Source: DSSB01 sp046346845 (GTDB lineage Bacteria; UBA10199; DSSB01). From it: 64,000 bases of DNA. Of this stretch, positions 51,491-62,049 are shown one piece after another. Every line of letters starts with the position of its first letter. Position 1 is the stretch's first letter. The DNA is taken from contig JAXMHH010000004.1 in the NCBI GenBank assembly GCA_046346845.1, positions 1-64,000 on the forward strand. The letters run 5' to 3'. The notes beneath the pieces are model-generated. The model did no database searches. It saw only the letters and a program-made list of their open reading frames with translations, and was not told where the DNA came from. The position numbers were made by a program, and so were the translations under genes.

Positions 51491-52474
51491 ATGAAGAACT
51501 CCATCGTCGTCAGCGGGATGCGTCCCACCGGCAAACTCCACCTTGGCCACTATTTCGGCGTCCTCAAGAATTGGGTCGAGCTTCAGGCCTCCTATCGCTG
51601 TTATTTTTTCATCGCGGACTGGCACGCCCTGACCACCGAATACCAAGACCCCAAGGTCTTGCGGCAGGCCTCCCGCGAGATCCTCCTCGATTGGCTGGCC
51701 GCCGGCCTCGACCCCGAGCGCTGCACGCTGTTCCTGCAGTCGCGGGTGCCCGAGCACGCCGAGCTGCACCTCCTGCTCTCGATGATCACGCCGATCTCCT
51801 GGTTGGAGCGCGTGCCCAGCTACAAAGAGCTCAAGAACGAGCTCAAAGACCGCGACCTCTCCACTTATGGTTTTTTGGGTTATCCCCTGCTGCAGACCGC
51901 CGACGTGGCGATTTACAACGCCCAGTTCGTGCCGGTGGGGCAAGACCAAGTCGCGCACCTCGAGCTGTCCCGCGAGGTCCTGCGCCGCTTCAACCACCTC
52001 TACGGCGAGACCTTCCTGGAGCCCCAGCCGCTCCTGACGCCCTCGCCCAAGGTGCCCGGCCTGGACGGACGCAAGATGTCGAAGAGCTATGGCAATTCGA
52101 TCTTTCTCAGCGACGACGAGGCCGCGATCCGCAAGAAGATGGGCGACGCCATCACCGATCCCGCCCGCATCCGCAAGAGCGACCCGGGCAATCCGGACGT
52201 CTGCAATATTTTTGACTACCACAAGCTGTTCTCGCCCGCCGAGACCGTCTCGCGGGTCAATCTGCAATGCCGGGCCGCCGAGATCGGCTGCGTGGAGGAC
52301 AAGAAATCGGCGACGGAAAACTTGTTGGCCTTCCTGCGCCCGATGCAGGAGCGCCGGCGTGAGTTCGAGTCGAAGCCCGGCCTGGTCGAGGGCATCCTCG
52401 AGCAAGGCGCGGCCGCGGCCCGCCGGGTCGCGCAGGAAAACCTCAAGAAGGTCTACGAGAGGATGGGACTATGA
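51491..52474 (+). CDS. trpS: Tryptophanyl-tRNA synthetase
   Basis: 327 residues, the usual length for bacterial TrpRS. The ATP-binding HIGH-like motif (HLGH in KLHLGHYFG) and the KMSKS loop (GRKMSKSYGN) are both intact, and PLLQTADVAIYNA is a family block. It charges tRNA-Trp in the cytoplasm. It is the first gene of the trpS-scpA-scpB-rluB run; scpA starts inside its last codons (4-base overlap), so expression is coupled. No clear ribosome-binding site precedes the ATG. GC-rich palindromic strings in the leader (51419-51428) do not match a known T-box pattern. Confidence 0.97.
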   Translation: MKNSIVVSGMRPTGKLHLGHYFGVLKNWVELQASYRCYFFIADWHALTTEYQDPKVLRQASREILLDWLAAGLDPERCTLFLQSRVPEHAELHLLLSMITPISWLERVPSYKELKNELKDRDLSTYGFLGYPLLQTADVAIYNAQFVPVGQDQVAHLELSREVLRRFNHLYGETFLEPQPLLTPSPKVPGLDGRKMSKSYGNSIFLSDDEAAIRKKMGDAITDPARIRKSDPGNPDVCNIFDYHKLFSPAETVSRVNLQCRAAEIGCVEDKKSATENLLAFLRPMQERRREFESKPGLVEGILEQGAAAARRVAQENLKKVYERMGL

Positions 52475-53241
52475 TCCACGAGCCGCAGCACGCCTACAAG
52501 GTCGACCTGGAGGTCTTCGAGGGCCCGCTCGACTTGCTTCTGCACCTGATCAAGAAAAACGACGTCGACATCCTGAATATTCCCATCTCGCTGGTGCTTG
52601 AGCAGTACATGGAATACCTCAACCTGCTCGAAGAGCTGAACATCGACCTGGCCGGCGATTTCCTGCTCATGGCCAGCGAGCTGGCGCACATCAAATCCAA
52701 GCTGCTGTTGCCCGATTACGACAAGAAAGACGAGGAAGAGGAGGGCGACGACCCGCGGGCCGAGCTGATCCGCCGCCTGCTGGAGTACCAGCGCTACAAA
52801 GAGGCCGCGACCGCCTTGGCCTCTCGCCCCATGTTGGGGCGCGACGTCTTTTCCCACAACATTCCCCCCGACCCCATCGAGGAAGAGGAGTCCCCCGTCG
52901 AGGTCGACCTGTTCCAGCTGATCAGCTGCTTCTACGAGATGCTCAAGAAGGCCCCGAAGCAGACGGTGCATGAGGTCCGGGTCGAGCGCGTCTCGGTGAC
53001 CGAGCGCATCTACGAGCTGATGGACCGCCTGCGCGGCCAATCCATGGCCGAGTTCCGCAGCCTCTTCGAGGGGCAGGCCACCCGCGAGCGCCTGATCGTG
53101 ACCTTCCTCGCGGTGCTCGAGATGGTCAGGATGAAGGTCCTGCATCTCACCCAAAACCAGACTTACGGCGAGATTTACCTGGTGCCCTCCTTCGAGGGTG
53201 CGGACTTGCAGAATATCGAAGCGAACGTGACGATCCAATAG
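52471..53241 (+). CDS. scpA: Segregation and condensation protein A
   Basis: 256 residues of ScpA, a kleisin that links SMC heads and binds ScpB in chromosome condensation. The N-terminal block VFEGPLDLLLHLIKKN and the later DFLLMASELAHIKSKLLLP are typical, as is a C-terminal winged-helix region. It overlaps trpS by four bases and is followed by scpB after 27 bases. No SMC gene is in the window. Confidence 0.95.
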   Translation: MIHEPQHAYKVDLEVFEGPLDLLLHLIKKNDVDILNIPISLVLEQYMEYLNLLEELNIDLAGDFLLMASELAHIKSKLLLPDYDKKDEEEEGDDPRAELIRRLLEYQRYKEAATALASRPMLGRDVFSHNIPPDPIEEEESPVEVDLFQLISCFYEMLKKAPKQTVHEVRVERVSVTERIYELMDRLRGQSMAEFRSLFEGQATRERLIVTFLAVLEMVRMKVLHLTQNQTYGEIYLVPSFEGADLQNIEANVTIQ

Positions 53242-53268
53242 GGGCGCTTCGCCCCGGTAAAGGAAATT

Positions 53269-54201
53269 ATGGAACCTCAACGCCTAAAATCTTTCCTCGA
53301 AAGCCTCATCTTCGTCTCCGAGACGCCGCTCAAGCTGCAAGACATGCTGGTGGCCATCCAAAATTACGAAGAGGAGCTGGCCAACCCCAGCCCCGCCGAG
53401 GGCGAGGCCGGGGAAGCGCCCGAAGCCGGCGCGGAGGCCGCCTCCGAGAGCCCCGAGGCCGGCGCCGCGGAGGCCCAGCTTCAGGCCGCGGCCGAAAAGG
53501 AGGCCAGCAAGACCGGCCGCAGCGAGCTCCAACAGGCCCTGCAGGAGCTGGTCCAGGAATACCAAGACAACCCCGCCCGCGGCATCCAGCTCACCGAGGT
53601 GGCCAACGGCTGGCAATTCCGCACCCGGCCGGAGAACGCGGTCGTCCTCCGTCAATTCTTCCAGCCCAAGCCGACCAAAATCTCCAAGCCCTCCCTCGAG
53701 ACCCTGGCCATCATCGCCTACCGGCAACCCGTGACCCGCGTGGAGATCGACGCGATCCGTGGAGTCGATTCCGGCGGCGTGCTCAAGACCCTGCTCGAGA
53801 AAAACCTGGTCCGCATCGTTGGTAAGAAAGACGAGCCCGGCAAGCCCATGCTCTACGGGACCACGCAGGACTTCCTCGAGCTCTTTCAGCTCAAGGGGCT
53901 GCAGGAGCTGCCCACCCTCAAGGAATTCCGCGAGCTCGAGGAGGAGTTCCAGCGGAAGAGCGGCGGCGAAGGTACGGTCGTGGAGAATTCCGAAGAGGCC
54001 TCCGCCGAGGACGACTCCCTGCTGGAGGGCGACTCGGTCCAGCAGATGATCGCCGCCTTGGATGAAGAGGAGGAAGAGGCCTTCCAAGACCTCGAAGCCA
54101 GCCTCAAGGACCTGCGCGACGTGGAGCGCGACATTTTCGCCGAGGAGAAGGCGGAAGAGAAGTCCGCCGAGGCCCCGGCGGGCGGCGGCCAGGATTCCTA
54201 G
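53269..54201 (+). CDS. scpB: Segregation and condensation protein B, with acidic insertions
   Basis: 310 residues versus about 180-200 for typical ScpB. The core is present: LKSFLESLIFVSETPLKL at the start, GIQLTEVANGWQFRTR, then KPSLETLAIIAYRQPVTR with IRGVDSG and YGTTQDFLELF. Two additions are seen: an Ala/Glu-rich insert (about residues 42-90) inside the first winged helix, and an acidic C-terminal tail of about 80 residues. It partners ScpA and SMC. The insert is low in complexity and likely disordered, and it would not block ScpA binding if looped out; that is inference. Confidence 0.93.
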   Translation: MEPQRLKSFLESLIFVSETPLKLQDMLVAIQNYEEELANPSPAEGEAGEAPEAGAEAASESPEAGAAEAQLQAAAEKEASKTGRSELQQALQELVQEYQDNPARGIQLTEVANGWQFRTRPENAVVLRQFFQPKPTKISKPSLETLAIIAYRQPVTRVEIDAIRGVDSGGVLKTLLEKNLVRIVGKKDEPGKPMLYGTTQDFLELFQLKGLQELPTLKEFRELEEEFQRKSGGEGTVVENSEEASAEDDSLLEGDSVQQMIAALDEEEEEAFQDLEASLKDLRDVERDIFAEEKAEEKSAEAPAGGGQDS

Positions 54202-54206
54202 GCGCG

Positions 54207-54926
54207 ATGGAGCGCCTCCAAAAAATCCTCTCGCGGGCGGGCGTCTCCAGCCGCAGGAGCGCCGAAGCACTCATCCTCGCGGGCCGCGTGCGGGTCAACG
54301 GAAAGGTCGTCCGCGAGCTGGGGGCCAAGGCCGATCCCGCGAAAGACGCGATCCAAGTCGACGGCCAGGCCCTGCGCCTGGCCTCTCCCCATCATTATTA
54401 CGCCTATTACAAGCCCCGCGGGGTGGTGGTCACCAAGCGGGACGATTTCGGCCGCAAGACCGTTTTCGACCAGTTGCGCCTGCCCAAGGCGGTGAACGCG
54501 GTCGGCCGCCTCGACAAAGAGTCGGAGGGGCTCTTGCTGCTCACCGACGACGGGGAGTTTCTGCAGCGCTACACCCACCCGTCCTTCGAGGTGCGCAAGG
54601 TCTACGAGGTGCAGGTGGATCGCCTCCCGACGCAGGCCGAACGGGAGCGGATGCGGGAGGGCATTCGGCTCGAGGAGAAGGAGGTCCATGCCTTCTCCGT
54701 CCGGTCCCTCCGGCGGGGCGAAGGCCATTGGCTCGAAATCGTCCTGGGGGAGGGCATCAAGCGGGAGATCCGCCGCATGCTGGAGACCTTCGGGATCCAG
54801 GTGAAGCGCCTCATCCGGGTCAAGCACGGCGAGGTGGAGCTGGGCGCCCTGAAGCCGGGCCAGATCGTCGAAATCAGCCGTTCCCTCCTGAAAAAGATCC
54901 GGCGGGGGCTGGGGCTGGAGGCCTGA
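54207..54926 (+). CDS. rluB: Ribosomal pseudouridine synthase RluB-like
   Basis: 239 residues. An S4 RNA-binding domain (QKILSRAGVSSRRSAE) is followed by the RsuA/RluB catalytic fold with GRLDKESEGLLLLT, in which the Asp is the catalytic nucleophile, and KREIRRMLE. RluB makes pseudouridine in 23S rRNA; RluE/RluF or RsuA relatives cannot be fully excluded. It follows scpB after 5 bases, closing the conserved run. Confidence 0.92.
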   Translation: MERLQKILSRAGVSSRRSAEALILAGRVRVNGKVVRELGAKADPAKDAIQVDGQALRLASPHHYYAYYKPRGVVVTKRDDFGRKTVFDQLRLPKAVNAVGRLDKESEGLLLLTDDGEFLQRYTHPSFEVRKVYEVQVDRLPTQAERERMREGIRLEEKEVHAFSVRSLRRGEGHWLEIVLGEGIKREIRRMLETFGIQVKRLIRVKHGEVELGALKPGQIVEISRSLLKKIRRGLGLEA

Positions 54927-54973
54927 AGGGTTTCGCTTGAAAGCCTGCAGGCCATCCGCGACAATATTGACGG

Positions 54974-55393
54974 ATGCTCCGGGACCAGATCAAAAAGAAC
55001 ACCTTGGCCTTCGTCAGCCTCTTGATCGCCATGACCAGCCTGCTCTACGCGACCTGGCGCAACGAGAACACCGAGTACAACCGCAATATCCGTTCGGCAT
55101 GCTTCGAGATCCTGAAGAGCCTCGGCGAGCTCCAGACCTGCGTGCACTACGCCTATTATGAGAAGGATGCCAAGATGGGGGATCCCATCACCGGATGGGG
55201 AAGGGTCCTGCTGGTGAAGGACCTCTCCATGGTGTTGCCCAAGCCCGGTCCCGAGGCCGCGGCCAAGCTGCTCCAGACTTGGCAGGAGAATTTTCAGGGG
55301 ATTGTCTCGGAACAGAAAAGCGTCGACGCCGTCATCGCCCAGATCAACCAGATGCGGGAGGCCGTGCTGGATATCCTGCATTCCCTCCATTAG
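54974..55393 (+). CDS. Single-helix membrane protein, unknown
   Basis: 139 residues with one transmembrane helix (about residues 10-28, starting LAFVSLLIAMT) and a mostly helical outer part with a Cys pair near 42 and 56. The N-terminus is short and basic, which fits an inner-membrane anchor with a periplasmic tail. No family recognised. It converges with the RND exporter gene. Confidence 0.65.
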   Translation: MLRDQIKKNTLAFVSLLIAMTSLLYATWRNENTEYNRNIRSACFEILKSLGELQTCVHYAYYEKDAKMGDPITGWGRVLLVKDLSMVLPKPGPEAAAKLLQTWQENFQGIVSEQKSVDAVIAQINQMREAVLDILHSLH

Positions 55394-55414
55394 CGGGCTG
55401 TTGAGCGGCTGGCC

Positions 55415-57910
55415 TCATTCGCCCGACTGGGTCAGCGGCACCGGCACTTGGGCGAAGCCGCGCGCCGCTTGCCGCCTTTCCATGAGAATCACGAAGGCCG
55501 GGATGAAGATCAGGGCGGCCGCCAAGCAGGTCAGCTCGCCGAGGATCGCGATCCAGCCGAAGGAGACCAAGGCCTGGTTCTTGGCGATGATCAGCGTGAA
55601 ATAACCGATGATGGTCGTCAGCGAGCAGAGCGCCACTGCCCCCCCCGTGGTCTTCAATACCTTGGGCACCGAGCCCCGGCCTTCCAGCTGGTAGCGCTGG
55701 TAGATGTTGACGCCGTAGTCGACGCCGATCCCGAAGGTGGTGGGGATGGCGATGAAATTGAAGAAGTTGATCTTGAAGTCGAACAGCGCGATGGCCCCGC
55801 CCATCCAAAGCACGCCCACCGCGAGGGTGCCGATGATGAAGAAGATCGCCGGGCGCTTGCGGAAGATGAGCGCCACCACCAGGCAGACGGCGAGGAAAGA
55901 GTAGAGGGTCGCCCTCGGGCCGTCGTGGATCACCGCCCGCAGCAGGTCCGCGAAGATCACCGAATCGCCGCTGCCGGTGATCACGTCCCCGTTGGGCAGG
56001 ACGTTGTTGCGGATCATGTCCGCGAACCGGATCAAGTTCTTGCCGTTCCAGAGCGGCGCGATATCGCTGGGATAGACGTAGACAACCTTTCCCAAATCCC
56101 CGTTCTTTTCGCGGTAATTCTTGACGATGCCCTCCGGCAGGTCGGCAACGGTGATGGGTTGGGCCGTGAACTTGGCCTTGAAATCCTCCAGCTCCTTCCG
56201 CTGTTTGTCGTTGAGGAAGTTGAGGGCGTCGTCCTCCAAGAGGCCACGGATTTTTTCCAGCCATTCGATCTTTTCCGGCTGGTCGGAGGGCACGAAGCCG
56301 TAGAGCGACTTGCAGTCCGAGACCACGCGGTTGTCCGGCGGGTCCAATTGGTTCTTGCGGTTGATCTCGGCGCAGAGGGGCACGACTTGGTCGGTACGAT
56401 CGGCGACCAAGACCGCGGGCGTCAGCGAACCGCTGAAGATCTTCTTCACCTTGTCGCTCAGCGCCGCTTCCTCCGATACTTCCTTGCCCTTGGTCTTTAC
56501 GCGCAGCTTGCTGAAGTCGTATTCCAGCGAGTTCGGGAAATAATGGACGAGCAGCGGGACGGAGAGGACGCTCATGGCGACCCCGGCGATGGTGAGGCCT
56601 TTGGCCCATCCGCTCAAGCGGTCCGCGAAGGGGGCCATGAAGGAAAACTGGAAACGCTCCTTCTTGCCCGGCTTGACCAGGGGCCAAAGCTGCTCGCTGA
56701 TGCCGAGGAAGACCGGCAAGACGGTGTAGGTAGCGACCCAACAGAGGAACATGCCCAGCCCGCCGATAAAGCCGAAGTGCGCGAAGCCCCGGATTTGCGT
56801 GAGGATCAGGGTGCCGAAGGCGACGCTGGTGGTGAGACTGGAGGCCAGGGTGCCGGCGAAGGTCGCGGGAAAGGCGATCTGCAGCGCATCCAGCGGATTC
56901 TTCCCCGCCCTGCGCTCCTCTAGGTAGCGGGCCATCAGGATGAGGCTGTAATTGATGCCGTTGCCGACGATGATCGAGCCGAGGAAGGCGGTCTGGGTGG
57001 TCAGGTAGCCGATCTTCCAATAGGCGATGGCGAAGGTCCAGGCGGCGCCGTTGAAAACGGCCCAGGCCATCAGCAGCACCATCCGCACCTTCCGGTAATA
57101 GAGCAGGACGGCCAGCGCGACCAGGGCGACGCAGAGCAGGGCGGTGGAGACGATATCGTCGATCAGGGTCTGATATTCAAACAGGACCCGGCGGAATTTG
57201 CCGGTCAGACCCACCTTCATCCCGGGGTCGTAATTGGCCGGATTCAACTCGGCGATGGTCTGGTTGACCTTGGCGACCAGGCGCCGCGAGAAATCGATGC
57301 CCGAAGCGGTGCCGGGCGGGCGAAGCACCACCGCCAGGACCTTCCCGTCCTTGTCGAAGAAATAGCCGTCGCGGTAGTTTTGGTATTGCCCCGTCTTGGA
57401 TTGGTATTTGTCCTCGATATCCTGCGTGGAAAACTCGGCGTCCTGTTCTTCCTTGGTTTGGAAATCCAAAAAAAGTCCCGAGGACTTGAGCTTCTCCCGC
57501 TGGATCTTCCGATTGAGTCGATCGTAGAGGGTCTTGATGTCCTCCAAATCCATGTAAAGGTATTTGTGGTCCTCGAAGAAGCGCTTTACCTCGGCAACAT
57601 TGTAGTCGACCTGTTTGAGGTATTCCGGGGGATAGCCCTTGAGCTTGGCGACCAGGTCGTTGGCGAAGCGAATCGAGGCCTCGGGATGCTCCGATTCGAC
57701 GGCGACGATCAGCGAGCCCTCGCCGCCCACCCGTTTCAGGATACGGTCGAGGTCTTTCAAGCTTTGGAAATTTTCCGGCAGCAGTTCTTTGAAGTCGCTG
57801 CGCAGCTTGAGGTGGGAGGCCTTCGCCACGCTGAAGGCGAAGAGCAGGGTGAAGAGGAGGGCCAGGGGCCAGCGGCCTCGGTATAGGAATCTCACGTAAT
57901 TCGAAAACAT
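55415..57910 (-). CDS. RND-superfamily exporter (MMPL/HpnN-like)
   Basis: 831 residues. A first helix near residues 14-32 is followed by a large periplasmic domain, then a six-helix block with GNGINYSLIL, a second periplasmic domain and a second block with GIGVDYGVNIYQRY, the typical two-half RND plan. Relatives such as HpnN move hopanoids or lipids; the nearby mlaE gene is a lipid-transport partner type, but linkage is loose. I chose ATG 57910 because the first helix starts at once, GAAGGAGA lies upstream, and the longer frame to 58135 would run through the terminator at 57973-58012. Confidence 0.87.
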   Translation of the reverse strand: MFSNYVRFLYRGRWPLALLFTLLFAFSVAKASHLKLRSDFKELLPENFQSLKDLDRILKRVGGEGSLIVAVESEHPEASIRFANDLVAKLKGYPPEYLKQVDYNVAEVKRFFEDHKYLYMDLEDIKTLYDRLNRKIQREKLKSSGLFLDFQTKEEQDAEFSTQDIEDKYQSKTGQYQNYRDGYFFDKDGKVLAVVLRPPGTASGIDFSRRLVAKVNQTIAELNPANYDPGMKVGLTGKFRRVLFEYQTLIDDIVSTALLCVALVALAVLLYYRKVRMVLLMAWAVFNGAAWTFAIAYWKIGYLTTQTAFLGSIIVGNGINYSLILMARYLEERRAGKNPLDALQIAFPATFAGTLASSLTTSVAFGTLILTQIRGFAHFGFIGGLGMFLCWVATYTVLPVFLGISEQLWPLVKPGKKERFQFSFMAPFADRLSGWAKGLTIAGVAMSVLSVPLLVHYFPNSLEYDFSKLRVKTKGKEVSEEAALSDKVKKIFSGSLTPAVLVADRTDQVVPLCAEINRKNQLDPPDNRVVSDCKSLYGFVPSDQPEKIEWLEKIRGLLEDDALNFLNDKQRKELEDFKAKFTAQPITVADLPEGIVKNYREKNGDLGKVVYVYPSDIAPLWNGKNLIRFADMIRNNVLPNGDVITGSGDSVIFADLLRAVIHDGPRATLYSFLAVCLVVALIFRKRPAIFFIIGTLAVGVLWMGGAIALFDFKINFFNFIAIPTTFGIGVDYGVNIYQRYQLEGRGSVPKVLKTTGGAVALCSLTTIIGYFTLIIAKNQALVSFGWIAILGELTCLAAALIFIPAFVILMERRQAARGFAQVPVPLTQSGE

Positions 57911-57972
57911 TCGGCGCAGGGTCTCCTTCTTGGGTAAACCCCCTATGGTCCGCTTTGGGTTCTCCTGGAAAG

Positions 57973-58012
57973 GGAAAAAAATAGCCCGGGCCATCCCCAT
58001 GGCCCGGGCTAT
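57973..58012 (-). terminator. Rho-independent terminator of the thiamine operon
   Basis: ATAGCCCGGGCCAT (57981-57994) pairs perfectly with ATGGCCCGGGCTAT (57999-58012) around a four-base loop. Read on the minus strand the 14-bp stem is followed by seven T (57974-57980), so it stops transcripts from thiC. It lies 185 bases beyond the thiC stop and upstream of the RND gene. Confidence 0.92.
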
Positions 58013-58196
58013 GGTTTGGGAGGAGGAGATCAGCGGTATCAGCCACCGTCTCTCGGAAACCCTATTTCCCACATAAGATTTCCTAAACTCGCGAATGGGT
58101 AGATTGTTCAATTTTATGTACGGATCTTGCAACAAGCAAGGCCCTTGCCGTAAGCCCGGTGAATCCTTCGGGAATTTTTTTTAGGGGGGAGAAGGG

Positions 58197-60041
<1,845 letters not shown>

Positions 60042-60050
60042 AGGTACCTC

Positions 60051-60815
60051 TCAGCGAATCAGGCCTTCGAGGGGGCTGGAAGCGCTGGCATAGAGTTTTT
60101 TCGGGATGCGGCCCGCCTCGTAGGAAAGGCGGCCCGCCTCGACGGCGGCCTTCATGGCGCGGGCCATCTTCACGGGATCTTGGGCGCCGGCGATGGCGGT
60201 GTTCATCAGGAGGGCCTCGCAGCCCAGCTCCATGGCGAAGGCGGCGTCGCTGGCGCAGCCGACCCCAGCGTCCACGATCACGGGGACCTTGGCCTGCTCC
60301 AAAATGATACGCAGGTTGTAAGGATTTCGGATGCCGAGTCCCGAGCCGATCGGCGCCGCCAGCGGCATCACCGCGGCGCAGCCGAGCGCCTCGAGCTGTT
60401 GGCAGGCGACAGGGTCGTCCATGATGTAGGGAAGGACGACGAAGCCTTCCTTTACCAAGACCTCGGCGGCCTGCAGGGTGGCGGCCACGTCGGGAAAGAG
60501 GGTCTTCTCGTCGCCGATGACCTCCAGCTTGATCCAATTCGTCTCGAGGGCCTGCCGCGCCAGGCGGGCAGTCTTGATCGCGTCCTCGGCGGTGAAGCAG
60601 GCGGCGGTGTTGGGGAGCAGGGCGATTTTTTTGCGGTCGATGAAATCGAGCAAGGATTCGCCCTTGGGCGCGTTGAGGTCGATGCGGCGGATGGCGACGG
60701 TGACCATCTCGGTGTCCGAGGCCTCGTGGGCGGCGCGCATGATCTCGTGGGAGGGATATTTGCCCGTGCCGAGGATCAGTCGGGATTGAAAGTTTTTTCC
60801 GGCGATTTGCAACAT
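60051..60815 (-). CDS. thiG: Thiazole synthase ThiG
   Basis: 254 residues of the ThiG TIM barrel, which makes the thiazole phosphate of thiamine from deoxyxylulose phosphate, a glycine-derived imine and sulfur from ThiS. The block SRLILGTGKYPS, Lys in NWIKLEVIGDE and VDAGVGCASDAAFAMELG are characteristic. Its ATG shares one base with the thiS stop (TAATG). The enzyme acts in the cytoplasm as a complex with ThiS. Confidence 0.97.
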   Translation of the reverse strand: MLQIAGKNFQSRLILGTGKYPSHEIMRAAHEASDTEMVTVAIRRIDLNAPKGESLLDFIDRKKIALLPNTAACFTAEDAIKTARLARQALETNWIKLEVIGDEKTLFPDVAATLQAAEVLVKEGFVVLPYIMDDPVACQQLEALGCAAVMPLAAPIGSGLGIRNPYNLRIILEQAKVPVIVDAGVGCASDAAFAMELGCEALLMNTAIAGAQDPVKMARAMKAAVEAGRLSYEAGRIPKKLYASASSPLEGLIR

Positions 60816-61018
60816 TAGCCACCTCCTACCGCGTGGAAGATCTCGATTTCGTCGCCTTCGATCATGCGGGTGTTTTGTAATTCGGAACGGACGACAACCT
60901 CGAGGTTCTTGGCGACCGCGGTCTTTTGCGGGTCGACATTGAGTTGGGCGAGGAGCTGGGCGAGACTGAGTTCTGCGGGGATGGATTTGTCTTGGCCGTT
61001 GAGCCGAATGTGGATCAT
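60815..61018 (-). CDS. thiS: Sulfur carrier protein ThiS
   Basis: 67 residues with the beta-grasp fold pattern and a C-terminal Gly-Gly (AVGGG end), the site that is adenylated and thiocarboxylated to deliver sulfur to ThiG. I start at ATG 61018; the TTG two codons earlier is less likely. The start lies directly downstream of the TPP riboswitch. No thiF is in the window, so adenylation uses a gene elsewhere. Confidence 0.93.
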   Translation of the reverse strand: MIHIRLNGQDKSIPAELSLAQLLAQLNVDPQKTAVAKNLEVVVRSELQNTRMIEGDEIEIFHAVGGG

Positions 61019-61026
61019 GTCCAACC

Positions 61027-61115
61027 GCTTTCCTACGCCGGCATTGACCGGATCAGGTTCGAAGGGTCTTCCGAACGGCGTTCGGAACTCTCAGCCCGGA
61101 GGCTCCCCTAGGGTG
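61027..61115 (-). promoter_or_regulatory. TPP riboswitch (THI element)
   Basis: Read on the minus strand the segment shows the THI-element consensus: a GGGGAGCC opening, the CTGAGA core, CCCTTCGAACCTGATC, and the closing ATGCCGGCGTAGG, with a variable internal hairpin of TTCCGAAC and GTTCGGAA. Thiamine pyrophosphate binding should reduce thiS-thiG-thiC expression. The closing helix ends about 8 bases before the thiS ATG, and no T-tract hairpin is seen, so control is probably at translation start. Confidence 0.95.
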
Positions 61116-61255
61116 TTTACGCATAAATTTTATAGTTTCTTGCCCAGGGGAAGTCAATGCGGCGGAAAAATTTCCTTGAGGCCTACCTGCCAAGGCAGAT
61201 TTTGATGCCCTTGATCGTTTTGGAGGCTGAATCTCTACTTCAGGATGTTCAGGAT

Positions 61256-62005
61256 TTATAGGCTCTGCCCCGGCTGCAGCAACCGCACCTTCGCCGCCAA
61301 GCCCTTTTTCCCGGCCTCGGCCTCGAGCCGCTTCCAAGCCTCTTCCGGATTCTCCCGCCAAAAGTCGAAGACGCCCCAATTGATCGGCACCATCTGCTTG
61401 GCTTGCAGGTCCTCGAAAGCTTGTAGCGCCTCCTCGGGCGTCATCTTCTGCCGCTTCAGCATCCAGCGCGGGTGGTAGCCGCCGATCGGCAACAGGGCTA
61501 CGTCGATTGGAAAGGCCTCGCCGGCCTTTTTAAAGTGGGGGCCGTAACCGCTGTCTCCGCAAAAATAGGCGCAGGAATCCTGGGTTTTCAGCAATAAGGC
61601 GGCGGCGGTCCGATGGCGCAGCGGCACCCAACGGCAGCCGTGGTGTTGGACGGGCAGGGCGTGGATCTCCACGCCTTGGTGGCGATGGGAACCGCCTGCG
61701 GGAATCTCGATGACCGGGTTGGGGAGGAATTTTTTGACGAACTTACCCAAGCCCTTGGGGACGATGATTGGGATGGTCGTCTTGAAGTACTTGTAACTGA
61801 AGATATCCAGGTGGTCGTAGTGGGCGTGGCTGACCAGGATGGCCGAGAGGGGAGGCAGGGCCTCGGGGGTTAGGCCGCAGGGTTTGCGGCGCTTGAAAAA
61901 TAGGAGGACTTTCTCGGAAAAAACCGGGTCGGTCAGGAAATTCTGCCCTTGGATTTGGACCAAATTGGTGCCATGTCCGAGGTGGGTAATCTGAAGTGTT
62001 GACAT
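61256..62005 (-). CDS. MBL-fold hydrolase, UlaG/NAPE-PLD-like
   Basis: 249 residues with the metal-binding motif SHAHYDHLD, a second His in QHHGCRW, the Asp in CGDSGYGP and a C-terminal NWGVFDF. The pattern SHAHYDH with a missing first His-rich cluster resembles UlaG and N-acylphosphatidylethanolamine phospholipase D relatives, i.e. phosphodiester or lactone hydrolases. Substrate unknown. ATG 62005 gives the beta strand ITHLGHGTNL near the start, as usual for this group; upstream codons overlap the divergent alr gene region. Confidence 0.85.
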   Translation of the reverse strand: MSTLQITHLGHGTNLVQIQGQNFLTDPVFSEKVLLFFKRRKPCGLTPEALPPLSAILVSHAHYDHLDIFSYKYFKTTIPIIVPKGLGKFVKKFLPNPVIEIPAGGSHRHQGVEIHALPVQHHGCRWVPLRHRTAAALLLKTQDSCAYFCGDSGYGPHFKKAGEAFPIDVALLPIGGYHPRWMLKRQKMTPEEALQAFEDLQAKQMVPINWGVFDFWRENPEEAWKRLEAEAGKKGLAAKVRLLQPGQSL

Positions 62006-62049
62006 AGGTTTTTGGGCGGCTAATAGCCTTGGCTGGGTACAGCTTAAGC

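Noticed and set aside
55448..56923. 491-codon plus-strand frame opposite the RND exporter gene
   Set aside because: Antisense shadow of the RND gene; rich in Glu, Asp, Gly and Arg without motifs.
57911..58135. 75-codon N-terminal extension of the RND exporter
   Set aside because: The extension passes through the perfect terminator hairpin at 57973-58012 and has no signal-like or family sequence.
58155..58190. Plus-strand hairpin with T run near 58183 as a terminator
   Set aside because: The possible stem is only about four base pairs, too weak, and no plus-strand gene ends here.
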